DNA from: Nostoc sp. XA010
GTDB taxonomy: Bacteria > Cyanobacteriota > Cyanobacteriia > Cyanobacteriales > Nostocaceae
Direction: 5' to 3'
Length of the DNA stretch: 64,000 nt
Assembly: GCF_020829625.1 (NCBI RefSeq)
Contig: NZ_JAIVFX010000013.1
Location: 124,001-188,000, forward strand
Made by a program: the position numbers and the translations under genes. Shown piece after piece: positions 58,201 through 62,388 of the stretch (position 1 is its first letter; each line of letters begins with the position of its first letter). The notes beneath the pieces were generated by a model that was not told the DNA's origin, did not search any database, and saw only the letters and a list, made by a program, of their open reading frames with translations.

Positions 58201-59012
58201 ATATAATTTTTATCCTCAACTGCTTTTCCCAAAGGTTTTAATAAAATGACACCTGCCCCTTCACCTCGCACATAACCGTCTGCTTGAGCATCAAAGGTTT
58301 TGCATTTACCTTCAGGTGATAACATACCCAACTTACTAAAAGAGATATAACTAGTCGGTGTACACAATACACTGACACCACCAACTAATGCCATCTCACA
58401 TTCATTTTGATTGAGTGCATTCACGGCTTGATGAATGCCTACAAGTGAGCTAGAACAAGCAGTATCTATAGGAATACTCGGCCCATGAAAGTTGAAAAAG
58501 TAGGAAATTCGATTCGGAATAATAGAAGTATATGTACCTGTAGAATTATATCCTTCAATAACTTCGCCCTTATCTTGTAATTCTTTATAATCAAAATTAC
58601 AAACACCAATAAAAACACCAACGTTATTTCCTGATAATTCTAATGGTGAATATCCAGCATCTTCTAAGCATGACCAACTCAGTTCTAGCATGATCCTTTG
58701 TTGAGGATCTATTCGCCGAGCTTCTCTCTCTGATATTTGAAAAAATTTAGCATCAAATTTATCTACATCTTCGATAAATCCTCCCCATTTGCTAGTGCTT
58801 GTATTGGGAAGTTCGATATTTGAAGAATAAAATTTATCAAGATTCCATCGCTCTTGAGGTATCTCCGTTACACTATTAACTCCTTTCTCTAAATTTTCCC
58901 AAAACTCATTATAATTATTTGCTCCTGGAAATCTACACCCTATACCAATAATGGCGATCGCCTCTGACTGAATGTTAATAATTTCTGCTTCATCGTTCAT
59001 AATTAAACTCAC
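52272..59012 (-). CDS. PKS1: type I polyketide synthase KS-AT-DH-MT-KR-ACP
   Basis: This 2246-residue, single-module PKS is the first megasynthase gene of the series. KS: DTACSSSL (Cys186), EAHGTGTPLGDP, NIGHLE. AT: GHSVGEY (Ser651) with HAFH, hence malonyl-CoA. DH: His954 in DHQVYNQIVVPG, with Asn where the HxxxGxxxxP motif has Gly, and Asp1125 in LLDSCLQL. MT: LEIGAGTGGTTS near 1446. KR: TGGMGGLG near 1870 and the B-type LDD motif (VLDDGVL), but His2012 stands where the catalytic Tyr is expected (QSNHAAANAF). ACP: LGMDSL (Ser2171). If active, it gives a C-methylated enoyl or hydroxyacyl unit. No loading domain precedes the KS, so the starter must come in trans. Two dispersed repeats are translated within it (53691-53724, 55489-55518). 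Confidence 0.92.
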   Translation of the reverse strand: MSLIMNDEAEIINIQSEAIAIIGIGCRFPGANNYNEFWENLEKGVNSVTEIPQERWNLDKFYSSNIELPNTSTSKWGGFIEDVDKFDAKFFQISEREARRIDPQQRIMLELSWSCLEDAGYSPLELSGNNVGVFIGVCNFDYKELQDKGEVIEGYNSTGTYTSIIPNRISYFFNFHGPSIPIDTACSSSLVGIHQAVNALNQNECEMALVGGVSVLCTPTSYISFSKLGMLSPEGKCKTFDAQADGYVRGEGAGVILLKPLGKAVEDKNYIYGIVKGSAINHGGHARTLTSPNAYSQSQVVRSGCIKANITPDTISYIEAHGTGTPLGDPIEINALKRAYTQLYQHYGIEQTAESYCGLGSVKTNIGHLESAAGIAGIIKVLLAMKYKKLPRINNFQQLNPRIKLDGSPFYIVKETKDWQHLKTKEGKIIPRRAGVSSFGFGGVNAHVILEESSVPEEIVVTRIERPSHLMTLSAKTDKALEELAKKYQIYLKSDLKISLADICYTANTGRSHFDYRLAIVADSREQLVDRLTAFASGKDTIGLISDRPGKKPAKIAFLFTGQGSQYINMGRQLYDSQPIFRQTIEQCDEILRPYLKHSLLEVLYPTQALEQSSLLDQTAYTQPALFAFEYALYQLWKSWGIEPNVVMGHSVGEYVAATVAGVFSLEDGLKLIVYRGQLMQQLPSGGEMVSLMASESRVREVIAPFHDTVALAAINGPESVVISGASEDIAAICQQLSTQGVKTKRLQVSHAFHSPLMTPMLKEFEQVASQITYNQPQIPLVSNINGQLADENITNAQYWVNHIRQTVRFADSMQTLHQLGHGVFLEVGSKPILLGMGRECLPESVGLWLPSLRPGVPEWQQLLSSLGELYVGGMAVDWSGFDRDYFRKKVTLPTYPFQRQRYWIENTPRKPQHQQNSTKLHPLLDKKLQLPLSKEILFESEFSSQTLPFLVDHQVYNQIVVPGACYLSLLLGAAGLTFASESCLLENVVFPQALVIPEDKARTVQLVLSFEESSASFQLISFDTVPNGSTQVSQWLVHATGKISQGVNITPETVFLQQIQTRCTQQIAAAEISQSWQKRQIQFGASFQWLDCVWCGEGEALAKLKWLDLVDDLEKYQLYPGLLDSCLQLTSFFFPSEDTFVPFAIESFQFYQRPQSQQLWCHAVRCLRRATPTQSENSDSDNLIANIRLFDANGQLIADIKGFEAKKATPNTLLQSLQLDFKENSVENWLYEVEWQPQVRFSNEQLSPNYLPALAEISRKLQPQYSQLMAEPQLKVYEAAVSQLESLSINYVLQALTAMGWKLQLGQRFTTGAIANQLGVVSQHQRLFKRLLEMLAEVGVLEAKALEWQVIREPKDSDPQAKLNALLTQYPIAIAEFTLLGRCGPSLAQVLQGKCDPLQLLFPENDSTTAQLYENSPLTKVMNILAQQAIISLVEHLPTGRGLRILEIGAGTGGTTSYLLPHLSCEQTEYHFSDIGISFTQKAQEKFQDFPFIKYQVLDIEKDPFSQGFEKQQYDVIVAANVLHATQHLQQTLKHTKQLLAQQGILILLETTQRQRWLDLIFGLTPGWWRFSDLHLRPDYPLISATQWQEVLRETGFISTVNISSTQQTQSVLSKAMVMLAQVPPSANELVQVEQKHWLLFADRQGIAQQLADKLDTHSQLCTLVFVGEEYEQLDQQQFKINPSNPEHYQKLLQAINSKPLSLYGVVHCWNLDTVKAAELTATDLTAASLLGCGSTLHLVQALTGTNLSDHPRLWLVTQGAVAISYAGRNAIANLEGVAQSSLWGMARAIATEHPELNCVRVDLAPKADAKVVQALFEEIWLPTTEDQVAFTDQLRYVARLARYQKPKDYLETAAPKPLRFCEDSTYLITGGMGGLGLLVARWMVQRGARHLVLVGRSSASVAVHEQLQELEQAGAQVNVIQANVSDVEQITKVLSKIERMPPLRGIIHSVGVLDDGVLQQQNWQRFAKVLAPKVEGAWHLHTLTQNQPLDFFVMFSSIASLLGNAGQSNHAAANAFLDALAHHRQAQGLVGLSINWGAWSQVGAFAERQLDEQTKTRGIGTFSPEQGLVALEQLLCQSSTQVALMHVNWVQFLEKSNSVSPLFANFLQTSVKTVVMQSDMVEQIKTTNITKRRKLLQDHIFSVVAKVLGWHLSESIDIQKNFFELGMDSLTSLDLKNHLQKSLKCSVPLNLVFKYPTVDLLTDYLLEELGLDSDEQSDKEIQEETNEPFQLVNIKNSNRIKIEL
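53691..53724 (-). repeat. Dispersed repeat read in frame in PKS1 (KR region)
   Basis: GGCGATGGCGTTCCGCCCAG followed by CGTAGCTGATCGC matches a common Nostocales interspersed repeat. It is translated as AISYAGRNAIANLEG in the structural half of the ketoreductase. Confidence 0.5.
55489..55518 (-). repeat. Dispersed repeat read in frame in PKS1 (end of DH)
   Basis: TGCGTAGGCGTAGCCCGTCG followed by GAGACATCG is a widespread cyanobacterial repeat. It is read here as RCLRRATPTQSE near the end of the dehydratase domain. Confidence 0.6.
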
Positions 59013-59184
59013 TAAAAACTAACTCTAATTTTTTAACTTTATTAGTTTATAAATCTTCCTAAATATTCTATTTATTTAAATCAATATTACCTTACTGAAC
59101 CTTTGATAAAAATGAGTTGGCTTATATAACAAGGCTTAAGCTTTTCTATAATGAGTAAATTTTTAATTTATTTGAGAAGCAATC

Positions 59185-59403
59185 TTACAGATTCGGTCTT
59201 GCTACATTTGCATAAATAGCCTTGATCCTGGCTTTAATTCCATATCCCATTAGACTATTTCCTACAACCGTTATTAGACCAAACATATTTATACCTCCTA
59301 CGATACCAAACGGAGTTCCCAGCGCTGTAAGTGTGGCTGCGATCGCAGTACAACTAACTCCTGATATTACTAATGATTTTACTCTTTTTTGATACAGACT
59401 AAT
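59185..59403 (-). CDS. Small hydrophobic protein, start uncertain
   Basis: An open frame of 72 codons starts at ATT (59401-59403) right after a stop codon and reads SLYQKRVKSLVISGVSC..., a strongly hydrophobic Gly/Ala-rich middle, then IKARIKAIYANVARPNL. It looks like a real small membrane protein with a basic C-terminal tail. No ATG, GTG or TTG lies at the front, so either ATT is used, or an ATG has mutated, or translation begins at the internal ATG (59284-59286). That ATG has a perfect Shine-Dalgarno (GGAGGT, six bases upstream) and would give 33 residues. It lies 172 bp before PKS1 on the same strand, so it may be the first gene of that operon. I know no family for it. Confidence 0.4.
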   Translation of the reverse strand: MSLYQKRVKSLVISGVSCTAIAATLTALGTPFGIVGGINMFGLITVVGNSLMGYGIKARIKAIYANVARPNL

Positions 59404-59510
59404 TTATTGTTGAAAAAAACTTGTTTTCTTTAAATTAACATACTTATAATTTCAATTTAAGCATAATCTCATTTTTCTAGAGAAAATGCAACAGCATTTA
59501 AAACAATTAA

Positions 59511-59637
59511 CTTAAGAAACTTAAGAAACTTAAGAAAGTTAAGAAAGTTAAGACAGATATTTTTCCTTAACTACCACTTAACTTTCCTAACTTTCTTAAC
59601 TGTCTTAGGATCATTATTTCTTAACTGTCTTAACTGA
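59511..59637 (+). repeat. Opposed 9-bp repeat arrays upstream of the microviridin precursor
   Basis: Five units of the CTTAAGAAA / GTTAAGAAA type (59511-59555) are followed, in the opposite sense, by CTTAACTAC (59566), CTTAACTTT, CCTAACTTT, CTTAACTGT (59577-59603) and a further pair CTTAACTGT, CTTAACTGA (59620-59637). The last ends 72 bp before the start codon. The two halves are complementary and could form a long hairpin. The gene-proximal units match those at 174-200 and 11219-11245. Confidence 0.7.
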
Positions 59638-59709
59638 CATTGAAAAAATATTTAATTAATGATATATATTTAAGTTGAAAAACAAGTTAATTTTTTTAAG
59701 GAAAACTCT

Positions 59710-59844
59710 ATGCCTACAAACACAGTCAAAACAGTGAATGTTGTAGCGGTACCATTCTTTGCGCGTTTCTTGTCAGAGCAAGCTACTGAAGGGACAGAGG
59801 TTCCTTGGACTTACAAGTTTCCTTCAGATTTGGAAGATAAATAA
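59710..59844 (+). CDS. mdnA: Microviridin-type graspetide precursor peptide
   Basis: This 44-residue peptide has the strictly conserved microviridin leader motif PFFARFL (residues 15-21), which forms the helix bound by the ATP-grasp ligases, and a C-terminal core TYKFPSDLEDK (residues 34-44). By homology Thr34-Asp40 and Ser39-Glu42 would be joined as esters and Lys36-Asp43 as an amide, giving the tricyclic cage of a serine-protease inhibitor. Tyr35 occupies the position that sets protease specificity in known microviridins, so a chymotrypsin-like target is expected (inference). Phe at position 37 in place of the usual Tyr, and a terminal Lys after the ED pair, are unusual. AAGGA stands seven bases before the ATG. 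Repeat arrays upstream suggest regulation shared with two other small genes. Confidence 0.93.
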   Translation: MPTNTVKTVNVVAVPFFARFLSEQATEGTEVPWTYKFPSDLEDK

Positions 59845-60212
59845 TTTATTTGCTCTTCTACATCTGAAAGTATAGCCGCAGCCACATAGGTTAGGACTTA
59901 ATGACAAGCGTGAATGCTAGGAATAGCAATAGTTTTACCTCCTGCCTCCTGCCCTTTGTTCTCGGAAAGATACCTTGTAATTGGCTGAATCATAATTTAA
60001 TAAAGTAGCAGTTATCAAATAACTGAAAACTACTCTTAGAGACGCGATGGTGCAGAGCGCCTGCCGGAGGCGATCACTTTCATATTACCTTATCCATAAC
60101 ATGGAGATGATTGCTTTTTTAGACCCCTAGATTCTTAAAAAATCCTGGTTTATAGAAAGCAATTTTTTCGCTATTTCTTAATAGCTACCTCCTAAAATTA
60201 TCAAAAAAATAT
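59845..60212 (+). other. Gap between mdnA and mdnB with a dispersed repeat
   Basis: There is no gene in these 368 bp. A Nostocales repeat fragment (about 60039-60077, GAGACGCGATGG... GCGCCTGCCGGAGGCGATC) forms a short hairpin, CGCCT/AGGCG, that could attenuate read-through. This would give more precursor than ligase transcript (inference). A CCTCCTGCCTCCTGCC run at about 59940 is another common repeat. Confidence 0.4.
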
Positions 60213-61226
60213 ATGCATCTGTCTCGTGATGTTGTTTTATTAATCACCCACAGTGGTGATTTCTTCACTATAGATAGAGTGGCAGAAGCCTTATCAAAAA
60301 AAGGGGTGCAACCATTTCGTCTAGATACTGATAAATTTCCTCTAGAAGTGCAATTAGCAGCACATTTTGATAAGTCAAAAAGCTACCACACTATAGACTA
60401 TAACAACCGCTCTATCAGCACAGAGCAGGTGCAAGCTGTATGGATGCGCCGTATTTGGGAACCACAACTGAGTCAAGAATTAGCGCCAAAGTTCCGAGAA
60501 GCTTGCGTCAGAGAATCACTTGCAACTTTAGATGGTTTTTGGGACAGTCTTAAGGGGGCTACATGGGTAGATAATTTAGAGCGGATAAATTATGCAAGTA
60601 ACAAACTGCGTCAACTACGGATTGCGTCTGAAGTAGGTTTTGTTATTCCCCAAACTCTTGTTACCAACAAAGCCCAAGCAGCACGAGAGTTTTTTCAGCA
60701 AGTTAACGGCAAAATGGTGAGCAAGCTCTTAACTGCTCTTTCCCATAGTATGGAAGCTAACTCTTCGTTTTTTCTGTACACCAGCATCGTCAAGTCAGAA
60801 GACTTACAAGATGCCGAATCACTGCGCTATTGCCCAATGGTTTTTCAAGAGCAAATTCCAAAGCAACAAGAATTACGGGTGGTGTATGTGAATGGTAATG
60901 TATTTGTGGGGGCGCTAAATGCAGATGTGTATGCAGCAGCCAAAGTTGATTGGCGTAAACCTGGTGTTGAGGTTGGTGCATGGCAACATCACCAGCTTCC
61001 TGATGAAGTAGTTCACCGTCTCAAAGCCTTTATGGGGAAATTTGGGCTGTTGTTTGGAGCCTTAGATTTCATCATCACACCGTCAGGCGAATACGTCTTT
61101 TTGGAAATCAACCCTGTGGGAGAGTGGGGAATGTTGGAAAAAGATTTAGACTTGCCTATTGCAAGTGCGATCGCAGATGCTCTACTTGAAAGAAAGCATG
61201 ATCAAAAATTTAATATTGGATACTAG
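60213..61226 (+). CDS. mdnB: ATP-grasp ligase, microviridin lactam-forming type
   Basis: This 337-residue RimK-like ATP-grasp enzyme resembles MdnB/MvdC at its N-terminus (LLITHSGDFFTIDRVAEAL). It has the WMRRIW segment, the ATP-binding Lys region (KMVSKLL), FQEQIPKQQELRVVYVNG and the metal-ligating E-x-N at the end (YVFLEINPVGEW). In characterised microviridin pathways this enzyme acts second and forms the Lys-to-acid amide on the bis-lactone precursor, using ATP through an acyl-phosphate. It is placed between the precursor and MdnC, the order found in Microcystis. No clear Shine-Dalgarno precedes the ATG. It should act in the cytoplasm on the leader-bound peptide. Confidence 0.92.
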   Translation: MHLSRDVVLLITHSGDFFTIDRVAEALSKKGVQPFRLDTDKFPLEVQLAAHFDKSKSYHTIDYNNRSISTEQVQAVWMRRIWEPQLSQELAPKFREACVRESLATLDGFWDSLKGATWVDNLERINYASNKLRQLRIASEVGFVIPQTLVTNKAQAAREFFQQVNGKMVSKLLTALSHSMEANSSFFLYTSIVKSEDLQDAESLRYCPMVFQEQIPKQQELRVVYVNGNVFVGALNADVYAAAKVDWRKPGVEVGAWQHHQLPDEVVHRLKAFMGKFGLLFGALDFIITPSGEYVFLEINPVGEWGMLEKDLDLPIASAIADALLERKHDQKFNIGY

Positions 61227-61279
61227 CCTGTGGTAACCCACCTAAAGGGTGTCTAGATACTTCACACTTCATACTTTTT

Positions 61280-62257
61280 ATGACCGTATTAATAGTTACG
61301 TTTAGTAAAGACAACGAAAGTATTCCTCTAGTCATCAACGAAATTGAGGCTAGAGGAGAAAAAGCATTTCGGTTTGACACAGACAGATATCCTACTGAAG
61401 TCAAGCTAGATATTTACTCTGGCAATACTGAACGAGTAATTATTACTGATGGCGAACAGAAGCTAGATTTGAGTGAAGTCTCCTCAGTTTGGTATCGGCG
61501 GATGCGCTACGGGCAAAAAATTCCCGACTCAATGGACAAGCAATACAGAGATGCGTCAATTAACGAATGTCGCGCCACAATCAGGGGTATGATTGCCAGC
61601 CTTCAGGGATTCCACTTCGATCGAATGTCCAATGTGGATCGGGCTAATAATAAGCAACTCCAATTGCAAGTTGCACGAGAAATTGGTCTTCTAACTCCAC
61701 GTACTCTAACTTCAAACAATCCAGAAGCAGTTAAGGAATTTGCTCAAGAGTGTAAGCAAGGTATAGTTACCAAAATGCTTTCTTCCTTTGCTATTTATGA
61801 TGATCGGGGGCGAGAAAACGTTGTATTTACCACTCCAGTTACAAATGATGATCTGGAGAATATGGAAGGGCTGCGTTTTTGTCCGATGACCTTTCAAGAA
61901 AATGTGCCCAAGGCGCTGGAGCTGCGGACAACTATTGTCGGACACCGTGTATTTACTGCCGCAGTAGATTCCCAAAGCTTGTCAGGATCTACTTACGACT
62001 GGCGCAAAGAGGGGAGAGCCTTAGTTAAAAATTGGCAACCTTACGACTTGCCAGAAGATATTGAGAAAAAACTGCTCAAACTGATGGCTTATTTTGGCTT
62101 AAAGTATGGAGCAATTGATATTATTGTCACCCCCGATGGTCGGTATGTATTCCTCGAAGTTAACCCAGTCGGGGAATTTTTTTGGCTGGAGATATATTCA
62201 CCACACTACCCCATTTCGCAGGCGATCGCAGAAGTATTACTGATTAATAAAAATTAG
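61280..62257 (+). CDS. mdnC: ATP-grasp ligase, microviridin lactone-forming type
   Basis: This 325-residue ATP-grasp ligase opens like MdnC/MvdD (MTVLIVTFSKDNESIPLVI). It then has VWYRRMRYG, IRGMIASLQGFHFD, IVTKMLSSFAIY, RFCPMTFQENVPKALELRTT and the C-terminal acidic-Asn metal site YVFLEVNPVGEFFWLE. MdnC-type enzymes bind the PFFARFL helix of the precursor and form the two Thr/Ser esters before the partner closes the amide. It is 53 bp after mdnB and probably co-transcribed. No N-acetyltransferase (MdnD), transporter-peptidase (MdnE) or separate leader protease follows, so removal of the leader and export must rely on genes elsewhere. Confidence 0.93.
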   Translation: MTVLIVTFSKDNESIPLVINEIEARGEKAFRFDTDRYPTEVKLDIYSGNTERVIITDGEQKLDLSEVSSVWYRRMRYGQKIPDSMDKQYRDASINECRATIRGMIASLQGFHFDRMSNVDRANNKQLQLQVAREIGLLTPRTLTSNNPEAVKEFAQECKQGIVTKMLSSFAIYDDRGRENVVFTTPVTNDDLENMEGLRFCPMTFQENVPKALELRTTIVGHRVFTAAVDSQSLSGSTYDWRKEGRALVKNWQPYDLPEDIEKKLLKLMAYFGLKYGAIDIIVTPDGRYVFLEVNPVGEFFWLEIYSPHYPISQAIAEVLLINKN

Positions 62258-62388
62258 GGGATTGAGCCTTATATATTTTTCTTGTCTTCTATTTTGAAAA
62301 GTGTTAGTGAGATTTCACTATTAAGTTTATTAATCTTAAATTACTTATTGAAAATTATGAATTATTTACATTTGGAGATTAAATCCTT

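Larger units (their letters stand above)
59013..59709. promoter_or_regulatory. Divergent control region between PKS1 and the microviridin precursor
   Basis: These 697 bp separate the start of the minus-strand megasynthase operon from the plus-strand graspetide operon. They hold a small minus-strand ORF (59185-59403), a dense block of 9-bp repeats (59511-59637) and, next to the precursor, the string TTGAAAAAC that also precedes the EF-hand gene. Both pathways must be driven from here or from further upstream. No individual -10/-35 elements can be assigned with confidence. Confidence 0.5.

Noticed and set aside
59511-59637. CRISPR array
   Set aside because: The units are contiguous 9-mers without unique spacers, and no cas genes are present.
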